The notes: generated from the sequence alone by a model not told the origin. 64,000 nucleotides of DNA from Mucilaginibacter sp. KACC 22773 (GCF_028736215.1 NZ_CP117883.1:5580001-5644000), one strand, 5' to 3'. Shown: positions 35,476-43,346, counted from the stretch's first letter. Made by a program: numbers and translations.

Positions 35476-36470
35476 TATAAGCGTGTATCCCTTTCAAATT
35501 GTTCTTTATTGGCTTCCAGTAATACCGGGTTGGTTTTAACAACCGGCAGCGGCGTAAACTCGTAATGATTTGAGCTGATAACCGATTTGTGCGATATTTT
35601 ACGCGGGCCTTCAATTACCCAATCAGCCGTTTTCTTTTTATCAAAGCGGCAGGTATTGCAGATAAATTCTTCTACCTCGCCATAAACATCTTTACGGCCG
35701 GTTACCCTGATCACATCCTCGCCCTTATACCATAAAGTTACTTTACCACAGCATTTATCGCAATCGCGGTGTGCATCAACCGGCTTGGTAAACCAAACAC
35801 GGTTTTTAAAGCGGAAGGTTTTATCAGTTAACGCGCCTACCGGGCAAACATCTATTACGTTGCCCGAGAAATCGTTATCAACAGCTTTGCTGATGTAAGT
35901 AGATATCTCAGAATGATCGCCCCGGTTCAGGATACCGTGTAAACGGGTATTGGTGATTTGGTCGGCAGTGAAAACACAACGGTAGCAAAGGATGCAGCGC
36001 GTCATGTGCAGCTGAATTTTATCGCCGATATCAATTTTTTCAAAAGTACGGCGGTCAAATTCGTAGCGGGTTTTAGCCGCGCCGTGCTCAAAGCCTAAAT
36101 CCTGCAGGTGACATTCGCCGGCCTGGTCGCAAACAGGGCAATCCAGCGGGTGATTGATCAATAACATTTCAACCACACCTTTGCGGGCCTCAATAACTTC
36201 GGGCGATGTAATATTTTGCACTTCCATGCCATCCATAACACCGGTACGGCATGATGCTACCAGTTTTGGCATAGGGCGTGGGTCTTTTTCAGATCCTTTG
36301 GTCACCTTAACCAAACAGGTACGGCATTTACCACCGCTGCCTTCCAGTTTGGAGTAATAGCACATAGCAGGCGGAACAATGTCGCCACCTATCTGCCTCG
36401 CGGCATTAAGTATGCTTGTTCCTGGTTCTACTTCAACGGGTATTCCGTCAATCGTTACTTTCATCGACAT
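35475..36470 (-). CDS. nuoG: Short NuoG-type iron-sulfur subunit of complex I
   Basis: A 331-aa protein, against roughly 700-900 aa for NuoG of enterobacteria. Present: the 2Fe-2S ferredoxin domain (Cys in PPAMCYYS, GGKCRTCLV and VASCRTG), the His-Cys cluster (HPLDCPVCDQAGECH), the 4Fe-4S segments (TRCILCYRCV, VCPVGAL), and a terminal CDKCCG...FICNTCRFD cluster resembling N7. The large molybdopterin-oxidoreductase-like domain is absent. The reading frame ends cleanly 1 nt into nuoH, so this looks like a natural short form, as I recall for other Bacteroidota. Confidence 0.9.
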   Translation of the reverse strand: MSMKVTIDGIPVEVEPGTSILNAARQIGGDIVPPAMCYYSKLEGSGGKCRTCLVKVTKGSEKDPRPMPKLVASCRTGVMDGMEVQNITSPEVIEARKGVVEMLLINHPLDCPVCDQAGECHLQDLGFEHGAAKTRYEFDRRTFEKIDIGDKIQLHMTRCILCYRCVFTADQITNTRLHGILNRGDHSEISTYISKAVDNDFSGNVIDVCPVGALTDKTFRFKNRVWFTKPVDAHRDCDKCCGKVTLWYKGEDVIRVTGRKDVYGEVEEFICNTCRFDKKKTADWVIEGPRKISHKSVISSNHYEFTPLPVVKTNPVLLEANKEQFERDTRL

Positions 36471-36492
36471 TTATATATATAACGTCCTCGTA

Positions 36493-36527
36493 TAAACTCT
36501 AAATCCTATTATCTAAACTCCAAAGTT
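36493..36527. repeat. 7-bp-period array before nuoG
   Basis: Heptads TAAACTC, TAAATCC, TATTATC, TAAACTC, then a degenerate CAAAGTT. The first and fourth are identical. It lies 22 nt upstream of the nuoG ATG and next to the REPIN-like element 36551-36635. Confidence 0.65.
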
Positions 36528-36550
36528 TAGAAGCATTTTATTTTCCGATA

Positions 36551-36635
36551 TGTCATTGCGAGCGTAGCGTGGCAATCTCGTCGTATGCATAGTCGTCGCC
36601 CTTTCTATGAGATTGCTTCGTTCCTCGCAATGACA
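36551..36635. repeat. 85-bp REPIN-like element between nuoF and nuoG
   Basis: TGTCAT at 36551-36556 matches ATGACA at 36630-36635. The left unit folds as ATTGC-loop-GCAAT (36555-36576) with loop GAGCGTAGCGTG. The right unit on the minus strand folds as ATTGC-GAGGAACGAA-GCAAT (36631 to 36612). GAGAT/ATCTC flanks extend the pairing. Same family as 9641-9730, but with stem pairs changed on both sides. Confidence 0.75.
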
Positions 36636-36655
36636 TAGTGGGGCGGTGTATTATG

Positions 36656-38017
36656 TTATGCCAAAACCTCTGGTTTCGGTAATGGATCTGCGTAGTGTGC
36701 CAAACCGAAATTACGGGTCACTGCTTCTGCTCCATTAGTTACATGCCATTCAAACTCATCCCTGAAGTGGCGGATAGCACTGGCTACCGGCCATGCTGCC
36801 GCGTCACCAAGCGGGCAAATGGTATTTCCTTCAATCTTTTTAGATACATCAACCAGCAGGTCCATATCGCTCATTTTACCATGGCCATGCTCTAAACGGT
36901 GCAATACTTTTTCCATCCATCCGGTACCTTCACGGCATGGCGAACATTGTCCGCAGCTTTCGTGGTGATAAAAACGGGTAAAGTTCCAGGTATTACGTAC
37001 TATACATTGGTCTTCATCATAAGCTATAAAACCGCCCGAGCCCATCATGGTACCACTTACAAATCCGCCATCGGCCAATGATTCATAGCTCATCAGGCGC
37101 GGTTCGTTGTTAATGGTTTTCAGGAACAGATTTGCCGGCAAAATAGGGACAGATGAACCGCCCGCTACAACCGCCTTTAAACGTTTGCCGTTGGCGATGC
37201 CGCCGCAATATTCGTCGGAGTATAAAAATTCCTCAACAGGCAGGCCAAGGTCAATTTCGTAAACACCTGGTTTTTTCACGTTACCACCGGCCGAGATCAG
37301 CTTGGTACCGGTGCTGCGGCCAATACCTATTTTAGCATATTCGTCGCCACCTTCGTTGATGATCGGCACTACGGCAGCAATTGATTCCACATTGTTTACC
37401 ACTGTTGGGCAGCCATACAACCCAGCAATAGCCGGGAATGGTGGTTTAATACGCGGGTTACCACGCTTGCCTTCCAATGATTCTAACAGGGCGGTTTCCT
37501 CTCCGCAGATGTATGCACCACCACCCGGTTGTACATACAGCTCCAGGTCGTAGCCCGATCCTAATATATTTTTTCCTAAAAATCCTTTTGCCTTTGCTTC
37601 CGCGATGGCCCTTTCCAGGATGCGGATCTGCGGCATCATTTCGCCACGAACGTAGATATATGATGTTTTGGCACCCAACGCAAAGCTGGCTACAATCATC
37701 CCCTCAATTAATAAGTGAGGGATGTAAGTCATCAAATAGCGGTCTTTAAAAGTACCAGGCTCCGATTCATCGGCATTACAAACCAGGTAACGTTCTACCC
37801 CTTCGGGTTTAGCCAAAAAGCTCCATTTCATGCCGGTTGGAAAACCCGCACCACCACGACCGCGTAAGCCTGATTTTTTTACCTCTTCCACAATCGCCTC
37901 AGGCGTCATGGTTTTTAAAGCTTTCTCTACAGATGCATAACCACCCTTTTGGCGGTACACATCAAATGTATTGATGCCGGGTACGTTTATATGTTCTAAA
38001 AGTAATTTGCGTCCCAT
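36656..38017 (-). CDS. nuoF: NADH-quinone oxidoreductase subunit F
   Basis: A 453-aa subunit holding the NADH site, FMN and cluster N3. [17 protein letters not shown] (about 49-65) and [19 protein letters not shown] (about 165-183) form the FMN/NADH sites; [15 protein letters not shown] with a later [12 protein letters not shown] ligates the 4Fe-4S cluster. It lies 4 nt downstream of nuoE. The junction to nuoG is 185 bp and filled with repeats. Confidence 0.97.
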   Translation of the reverse strand: MGRKLLLEHINVPGINTFDVYRQKGGYASVEKALKTMTPEAIVEEVKKSGLRGRGGAGFPTGMKWSFLAKPEGVERYLVCNADESEPGTFKDRYLMTYIPHLLIEGMIVASFALGAKTSYIYVRGEMMPQIRILERAIAEAKAKGFLGKNILGSGYDLELYVQPGGGAYICGEETALLESLEGKRGNPRIKPPFPAIAGLYGCPTVVNNVESIAAVVPIINEGGDEYAKIGIGRSTGTKLISAGGNVKKPGVYEIDLGLPVEEFLYSDEYCGGIANGKRLKAVVAGGSSVPILPANLFLKTINNEPRLMSYESLADGGFVSGTMMGSGGFIAYDEDQCIVRNTWNFTRFYHHESCGQCSPCREGTGWMEKVLHRLEHGHGKMSDMDLLVDVSKKIEGNTICPLGDAAAWPVASAIRHFRDEFEWHVTNGAEAVTRNFGLAHYADPLPKPEVLA

Positions 38018-38021
38018 TGCT

Positions 38022-38546
38022 TTAATTTTTTGCTTTTGCCCTTAAATCTCCAATCAGTTTATCAACTGATTGGTTAGTTAAATTCTCGTAAAAGGTATAT
38101 TCGGGGCCAATTTGAAGCACGGGGCCGTAACCACAGGCTGCAAGGCACTCTACGCCTCTCCAGCTAAATAAGCCATCGGCAGTAACTTCGCCTTCGGGTA
38201 CACCAAGTGTTTGCTCAATATGATCCATGATCTTATCGGCACCAACTACACCACATGGGCCTGTACGGCACACTTCCAATACGTATTTACCGCTTGGCTT
38301 AAGCAGGTACATGGTATAAAATGTAGCTACTTCGTAAACCTCTATCGGCAATATATCCAAATAGGCTGCTACCTTATCCATAGCCTGCGGGCTTACCCAG
38401 CCAAACTCGGCCTGTACATAGTGCAGGATAGGCAACAATGCCGATTTTTGCTTACCTGCAGGATAACGGGTAACCACATCAGCAAATTTATTCAGCAGTT
38501 CCGGGCTAAACTCAACCGAAACCTGAGTATCTTCAACTCTAAGCAT
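38022..38546 (-). CDS. nuoE: NADH-quinone oxidoreductase subunit E
   Basis: A 174-aa thioredoxin-like subunit with 2Fe-2S cluster N1a. The four Cys ligands are in CRTGPCGVVGAD and ECLAACGYGP. EVATFYTMYLLKPSGKY is the family signature. It overlaps nuoD by 8 nt. Confidence 0.96.
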   Translation of the reverse strand: MLRVEDTQVSVEFSPELLNKFADVVTRYPAGKQKSALLPILHYVQAEFGWVSPQAMDKVAAYLDILPIEVYEVATFYTMYLLKPSGKYVLEVCRTGPCGVVGADKIMDHIEQTLGVPEGEVTADGLFSWRGVECLAACGYGPVLQIGPEYTFYENLTNQSVDKLIGDLRAKAKN

Positions 38547-39750
38547 CTAACTCTCCGGCTATAACGTTTAAACTACTCATATTAATAATCGCGTCTGATA
38601 ATAACATACCGCGGCTCATTGGCGCGTACATCTGGTAATTGATAAAGCTTGGCCTGCGGAAATGCAAACGGTATGGGCTGCGCCCGCCATCATTCACCAA
38701 ATAAAAACCTAATTCGCCATTGGCACCTTCAACCGAATGATAAACCTCGGTGTTAGGGGTTGGTATCTCGCCCATCACAATTTTAAAGTGATAGATCAAG
38801 GCTTCCATGTTATTATAAACTTCTTCTTTTGGAGGCAGGTAAAACTCCGGCACATCGGCGTGGAAAACATCCGATGGCTCTTTGTCCAGTTTGGTTAATG
38901 CCTGGTCAATCAGGCGCAAACTTTGCCACATTTCTTCATTACGTACCAAAAAGCGACTGTAAACATCGCCATTAGTACCTACCGGTACTTCAAAATCAAA
39001 ATCTTCATATGACGAGTATGGGTTCATGGCCCTTACATCGTAATCAACACCGGCGGCACGCAATAAAGGGCCTGTCCAGCTATAGCTCAAAGCTTCTTCG
39101 GCGGTAACGGCAGCCACGTCTTTTGTCCTATCGACAAAAATGCGGTTACGGTTAAACAGCGATTCAAACTCCTTTAATGTTTTAGGGAAATCAACCAAAA
39201 ACTTACGCAGTTTGGCGAAAGCGATAGAATTGAAATTACGTTCAAAACCACCAATACGGCCAATGTTTGTAGTTAGTCGGCTACCGCAAACCTCTTCATA
39301 AATTTCATAGATAGCCTCGCGGAATTCCATCATATACAGAAACCCGGTAAAAGCGCCGGTATCTACACCCAATACGCCGTTACAAACAATGTGGTCGGCA
39401 ATACGGGCCAGTTCCATCACAATTACACGCAGATAGTCAACACGCTTTGGTGTGGTGATGCCTAACAGTTTCTCTACCGTCATGTGCCAGCCCATGTTAT
39501 TGATGGGTGATGAACAGTAGTTAAGCCTGTCGGTTAACGGGGTTATCTGGTAAAAAGGGCGGTGTTCGGCAATTTTCTCAAACGCCCGGTGAATATAGCC
39601 TATGGTTGATACGCCGCTCACAATTCTTTCTCCATCCAACTGCAGCACATTTTGAAACACACCGTGGGTAGCAGGGTGGGTTGGGCCGAGGTTTAAGGTT
39701 GAAAGCTCGCTTTGCGGATCGTTATCTGTATATACAGGATGGTTTTGCAT
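38539..39750 (-). CDS. nuoD: NADH-quinone oxidoreductase subunit D
   Basis: A 403-aa subunit at the quinone pocket. LGPTHPATHGVFQNVLQLDGE (about 22-42), RLNYCSSPINNMGW and GANGELGFYLVNDGGRSPYRLHFR are diagnostic; the His and Tyr of the quinone site are conserved. NuoC and NuoD are separate proteins here. A strong hairpin sits in the gap to nuoC. Confidence 0.97.
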   Translation of the reverse strand: MQNHPVYTDNDPQSELSTLNLGPTHPATHGVFQNVLQLDGERIVSGVSTIGYIHRAFEKIAEHRPFYQITPLTDRLNYCSSPINNMGWHMTVEKLLGITTPKRVDYLRVIVMELARIADHIVCNGVLGVDTGAFTGFLYMMEFREAIYEIYEEVCGSRLTTNIGRIGGFERNFNSIAFAKLRKFLVDFPKTLKEFESLFNRNRIFVDRTKDVAAVTAEEALSYSWTGPLLRAAGVDYDVRAMNPYSSYEDFDFEVPVGTNGDVYSRFLVRNEEMWQSLRLIDQALTKLDKEPSDVFHADVPEFYLPPKEEVYNNMEALIYHFKIVMGEIPTPNTEVYHSVEGANGELGFYLVNDGGRSPYRLHFRRPSFINYQMYAPMSRGMLLSDAIINMSSLNVIAGELDA

Positions 39751-39780
39751 CAGTATAATTTATATTTCTTTTATATAGTG

Positions 39781-39809
39781 ATGCCGCGTAAGGTTACCCT
39801 GTGCGGCAT
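39781..39809 (-). other. Intercistronic hairpin between nuoC and nuoD
   Basis: ATGCCGC (39781-39787) and GCGGCAT (39803-39809) form a perfect 7-bp GC-rich stem with a 15-nt loop in the 63-nt gap. It starts 4 nt after the nuoC stop codon. No T-run follows, so a processing or stability element is more likely than a terminator. Confidence 0.6.
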
Positions 39810-39813
39810 GTAT

Positions 39814-40317
39814 TTATCTTCCAAAAAAGTAATCCTTCTTATCCACACGGTTAGGATCTTCCAACGGGAATTCTTTCCGCATCGGGAAAGCTGTCATATC
39901 GTCAACATTTAAAATACGACGCAAGTCGGGATGACCATCGAAGATCACTCCAAAAAAGTCGTAAGTTTCACGCTCCATCCAGTTAGCGCCTTCCCATAGT
40001 ACGGTGGCAGTCGGGATATGGACATCGCCATCAGCCAAAAATACCTTTATCCTGATACGGGTGTTGGTAGTAAGGCTGTGCAAATGGTAAATAATGCCAA
40101 TTTGCTTTTCCTGCTCTGGGTAGTGAATGCCGGTAATATCTGTTAAAAATATAAACTTAAGGGCCGGGTCTGTTTTCAGGAAAGTTAACAGGTCAATGAT
40201 CTGATCGCGGCTTGTTTCTACAGTCAGCAAACCATAAGGCTCACCCACTAAGGTAACCTGCTCGCCAAATTTCTCGCCGATTCTTTTTAAAAGCTCTTCG
40301 TTGGGTATCTGGGCCAT
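39814..40317 (-). CDS. nuoC: NADH-quinone oxidoreductase subunit C
   Basis: A 167-aa peripheral subunit (30-kDa family). The signature ERETYDFFGVIFDGHPDLRRIL (about 114-135) and the end DPNRVDKKDYFFGR are typical. It starts 2 nt after the nuoB stop codon. Confidence 0.96.
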   Translation of the reverse strand: MAQIPNEELLKRIGEKFGEQVTLVGEPYGLLTVETSRDQIIDLLTFLKTDPALKFIFLTDITGIHYPEQEKQIGIIYHLHSLTTNTRIRIKVFLADGDVHIPTATVLWEGANWMERETYDFFGVIFDGHPDLRRILNVDDMTAFPMRKEFPLEDPNRVDKKDYFFGR

Positions 40318-40319
40318 TA

Positions 40320-40862
40320 CTATTGAATTCCGTATTTAGCTAATAATTCCTGGTATTTAGGCTCATTTCTTCTGCGCACAGTTTCAGTTTTTACCAGTTC
40401 CTGTATGTTCATAAAACCATCAATGATAGCTTCGGGGCGTGGCGGGCATCCTGGTACATAAACATCTACCGGGATAACTTCGTCGATACCCTGTAACACA
40501 GAGTAAGTATCAAAAATACCACCGCTTGATGCACAAGCGCCAACAGCCATAACCCAGCGGGGCTCGGCCATTTGCAGGTAAACCTGGCGCAGTACCGGGG
40601 CCATTTTTTTGGCTATAGTACCCATAACCATCAGCAAATCTGCCTGGCGTGGCGAAAAACTTAAACGCTCGGCACCAAAACGCGAAAGATCGTAGTGAGA
40701 AGCCATTGTAGCCATAAATTCAATACCGCAGCATGATGTGGCAAAAGGCAATGGCCATAGTGAGTTAGCGCGGGCCAAGCCAACCGCCTTATCAAGCGAT
40801 GTGGCAAAAAAACCGGAACCTTCAACCCCCATAGGGGCATTAACTATTTGAATATCACTCAT
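40320..40862 (-). CDS. nuoB: NADH-quinone oxidoreductase subunit B
   Basis: A 180-aa subunit with cluster N2, the electron donor to quinone. The CC pair in FATSCCGIEFMAT (about 41-53), VGACASSGG and PGCPPRPEAI provide the four Cys ligands. The 120-nt gap to nuoA is the longest one upstream of nuoD and holds a hairpin. Confidence 0.97.
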   Translation of the reverse strand: MSDIQIVNAPMGVEGSGFFATSLDKAVGLARANSLWPLPFATSCCGIEFMATMASHYDLSRFGAERLSFSPRQADLLMVMGTIAKKMAPVLRQVYLQMAEPRWVMAVGACASSGGIFDTYSVLQGIDEVIPVDVYVPGCPPRPEAIIDGFMNIQELVKTETVRRRNEPKYQELLAKYGIQ

Positions 40863-40884
40863 TGAATAATGTTAATAGAAAACA

Positions 40885-40904
40885 TTACCTGCCTTAACAG
40901 GTAA
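40885..40904 (-). other. Intercistronic hairpin between nuoA and nuoB
   Basis: TTACCTG (40885-40891) and CAGGTAA (40898-40904) form a 7-bp stem with a 6-nt loop in the 120-nt gap between nuoA and nuoB. There is no T-run; it is possibly an RNA processing or attenuation point. Confidence 0.5.
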
Positions 40905-40982
40905 CGAGCGCAAAATTACATAAATAACGATGTAAAAGGTACACTATGCGTAGCCGATGGCTATATTTAGAATTGTTCTAAA

Positions 40983-41354
40983 CTAATCCCAGTCTAAAGC
41001 GCCCTTTTTAATAACGTAGATAAAACCTAATAAAAGGGTAGCCATGAAGATGAACATCTCAATCATTCCCTGTTCGCCCATAGCTTTAAAATTAACCGCC
41101 CATGGGTACATAAAAATAACTTCCACATCAAACAATACAAACAGGATGGCTACCAGGAAATACTTGATAGAAATAGGCGTACGGGCATTACCCACAACCT
41201 CAATACCCGATTCAAAAGGTGTAAGCTTATCTTTTGTTTTACGTTTAGGACCAATTTTATGCGTTACAAACATGGTAGTAACAACAAACCCTAATGCAAC
41301 CAGCATTTGAAATATGATGGGCAGATAGCTACCCGGTAAACTGTGTGCTTCCAT
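40983..41354 (-). CDS. nuoA: NADH-quinone oxidoreductase subunit A
   Basis: A 123-aa subunit with three membrane helices and the conserved loop KLTPFESGIEVVGNARTPISIKYFLVAILFVLFDVEVIF, of which PFESG and FDVE are the hallmarks. It is first of the 14 nuo genes. A TAnnTTTG box ends 4 nt before its ATG. Confidence 0.96.
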   Translation of the reverse strand: MEAHSLPGSYLPIIFQMLVALGFVVTTMFVTHKIGPKRKTKDKLTPFESGIEVVGNARTPISIKYFLVAILFVLFDVEVIFMYPWAVNFKAMGEQGMIEMFIFMATLLLGFIYVIKKGALDWD

Positions 41355-41358
41355 GCTG

Positions 41359-41366
41359 CAAATATA
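41359..41366 (-). promoter_or_regulatory. Promoter -7 box of the nuo operon, predicted leaderless
   Basis: On the minus strand TATATTTG fits TAnnTTTG and is separated from the nuoA ATG by only 4 nt (CAGC). The -33 region, where no clear TTG is found, runs into the heptad array 41386-41420. Confidence 0.5.
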
Positions 41367-41385
41367 CTAATGGATTAATAATAAA

Positions 41386-41420
41386 AGAATCAAGAGTCAA
41401 GAATCAAGAGTTAAGACGAA
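41386..41420. repeat. 7-bp-period array upstream of nuoA
   Basis: Heptads AGAATCA, AGAGTCA, AGAATCA, AGAGTTA and a degenerate AGACGAA. The first and third are identical. It begins 31 bp upstream of the nuoA ATG and is mirrored by an inverted array at 41603-41630. Confidence 0.75.
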
Positions 41421-41460
41421 AAAATATCTTCATACGGCCCGTACACCTTTGAAAATATGA

Positions 41461-41523
41461 GGCGACGATCAAACTCGCGAAGTTTTTAAACTTCGCAAGT
41501 TTCCACATAATAACCGCGTCGCC
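41461..41523. repeat. 63-bp nested palindromic element
   Basis: Outer arms GGCGACG (41461-41467) and CGTCGCC (41517-41523) are perfect. Inside, GCGAAGTTT-TT-AAACTTCGC (41477-41496) with flanking AAACT/AGTTT forms a 32-bp inverted repeat with one mismatch. It is non-coding. Similar AACTTCGC palindromes recur in Bacteroidota intergenic regions as I recall; it may be a MITE-like or REP-like unit. Confidence 0.65.
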
Positions 41524-41569
41524 TTTTGATATTAAATCTTAACCCCTCTTGCGGCCCGGCGCAAAAAAA

Positions 41570-41611
41570 GAGTCAAGATAAGGAAAGCATTGCTTTTCCT
41601 CGTCTTGACTC
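41570..41611 (-). terminator. Terminator of the exbB-tonB-TPR operon
   Basis: On the minus strand GAGTCAAGA plus a GAGGAAAAGC segment pairs with GCTTTCCT and TCTTGACTC around an AAT loop, followed by seven T (41569-41563). It lies 27 nt after the TPR gene stop codon. Its outer arm is built from heptad-array units. Confidence 0.85.
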
Positions 41612-41630
41612 TTGATTCTTATCTCTTGAT
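41603..41630. repeat. 7-bp-period array at the TPR gene 3' edge (inverted copy)
   Basis: Units TCTTGAC, TCTTGAT, TCTTATC and TCTTGAT; the second and fourth are identical. On the other strand it reads AGAATCA-like units, the same word as the array at 41386, so both edges of the 284-bp spacer 41355-41638 carry the same heptad family in opposite orientation. Confidence 0.7.
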
Positions 41631-41638
41631 TCTAAAAG

Positions 41639-43336
41639 TTATTTGCTCTTACCGGCTCCGCCTGCTTTGCGGGCGAAGAAAGCTACTACCTGCTTATTAT
41701 TGGGGTCGTTGTCCCTTGCTTTGGTGTAGTTATCGGTAGCCTTGGCCAAATCTTTTTCCTTAAATTCGGCGTAAGTACCTAAATAAACATAGGCTTCTGC
41801 AAGGTTCTTTTTAGTTTTATCATCTGGTGCTCCTTTAGCAGTTGCAACTTCAATGTATTTCTCATAAAACGGCTTGGCATAGCCTACAATGTTGTTACGG
41901 TCTTTATCTTTCAACTCGTTAACACGTGCACGGTAAATGTATGCATCTGAAGTTGTGGGCGCTTTTTGAGTAACATAGCTAAAAGCCGAATCAGCTTTAG
42001 CAATTACCGAGTCAGCACCTGGCTTCTTTTCATCGTAACCGTAGTAATAGCTAATACCTTCGTAAAAATAGTCGGTAAGTTTCACAGCACGGCCACCTTT
42101 TACGGTAACTAACTTATAAGCATCACCAGCCTGAAGGTATTTTTTCTGTTGGAATAATGACTTCGCAATTTCTCCATACACATCTGTTTGTGTTGAATCC
42201 ATTGTTAACGCTTTTTTCAAAGTATTGATACCTACCGAATCTGTACCTGTTTTCATCTGTAAGCGACCCAGGTATAAATAATCGCGGGGTACAATCCTTT
42301 TAGGATCTGCTTTTGTCATCCAGGTATTCATGGCTGTTAAACCGGCAGGATAATCCTTATTTTCATAAGCGGCATAAGCCTGATAGCGATAAGCCCTTAA
42401 GTTTGAATTTGCGTTTTTAACCAAATCAGAAGCAACAGGCTGTAATTCGGCATATTGGCCTGCGCTGATCAGGAAGTCGGCATAGCGCATTTGCGATTCT
42501 GGTGATTGATCTGTCAGGCTTATATATTTTTTATATTCCTCAACTGCTTGTTTAATTTTTACTGACGCCATTTTAGGGTCAGTTGTTGCCCAACGGTTAT
42601 CTGTTTCGGCCCACTCGCGGTAAGCCGGACCATAGTTAGGGTCGATGGCTAAAGCATCCTGGAATTGCTTTTCAGAATCCTCAAAGTTATTAGCATACCT
42701 CCATAAAACGCCGGTTGCAACTTTAGCAGCAGGGTTTTTAGGGTCGATGGTTGATGCATCAGAATAAGCCTGGTAAGCTTCATTACTTTTTATTTGCGAA
42801 GCATAAGCATCACCTAACGTAATCAATAGTTCTACATCCTTAGGGGCAACAACCTTACCTTTTTGCAACACCGCGATTGCAGCGCTTGCATCGTCAACAG
42901 ATACTTTACCATCTGTAGTTACCGGCAGCAAATAAGCTTTACCCACAAATACATAAGGCTTCGCATTTTTACCTGCAAGGGCTACGGCCTGGTTAAAGTT
43001 TGTTGTAGCACCTGCTTTGTCTTTATCCAAACGGGCAACAGCACCTAAACCGGCATAGTTTAAACCAGATTTTGGGTTTACGGCAATACCTTTGTTAAAG
43101 GCCGCCTTAGCCGAGTCGGAGTAATCCTGTTTGATGTACACCCAACCCAGGTAAAAGAAATTCTCGTCCTTGTCGGCCTGCGTGGCCGTAAGGTTTTTAA
43201 GCATCGATTTGGCTTTCTGATATTGTTCGGCGTCAATAGCTTTTTTGGCGTCGGCTAGACTTTGCGCAAAAACTGATGATGAACCTATTAATACCAGTCC
43301 TAATGTTGCCTTAGCTATTTTACTGATCATTTTCAT
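41639..43336 (-). CDS. Exported tetratricopeptide-repeat protein
   Basis: A 565-aa protein with a signal peptide (cleavage after VFA, near residue 24) and TPR units throughout, for example around residues 30-125, 165-235 and 330-430 (YLGWVYIKQDYSDSAKAAFNKGI is one). It is predicted periplasmic. It is last in the exbB-exbD-exbD-tonB-PstS-like operon, 10 nt after the preceding gene. The same gene order is, to my recollection, common in Bacteroidota, which suggests that it works with the TonB complex, perhaps as an envelope scaffold. Direct function unknown. Confidence 0.75.
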   Translation of the reverse strand: MKMISKIAKATLGLVLIGSSSVFAQSLADAKKAIDAEQYQKAKSMLKNLTATQADKDENFFYLGWVYIKQDYSDSAKAAFNKGIAVNPKSGLNYAGLGAVARLDKDKAGATTNFNQAVALAGKNAKPYVFVGKAYLLPVTTDGKVSVDDASAAIAVLQKGKVVAPKDVELLITLGDAYASQIKSNEAYQAYSDASTIDPKNPAAKVATGVLWRYANNFEDSEKQFQDALAIDPNYGPAYREWAETDNRWATTDPKMASVKIKQAVEEYKKYISLTDQSPESQMRYADFLISAGQYAELQPVASDLVKNANSNLRAYRYQAYAAYENKDYPAGLTAMNTWMTKADPKRIVPRDYLYLGRLQMKTGTDSVGINTLKKALTMDSTQTDVYGEIAKSLFQQKKYLQAGDAYKLVTVKGGRAVKLTDYFYEGISYYYGYDEKKPGADSVIAKADSAFSYVTQKAPTTSDAYIYRARVNELKDKDRNNIVGYAKPFYEKYIEVATAKGAPDDKTKKNLAEAYVYLGTYAEFKEKDLAKATDNYTKARDNDPNNKQVVAFFARKAGGAGKSK

Positions 43337-43346
43337 CTTATTTTAA

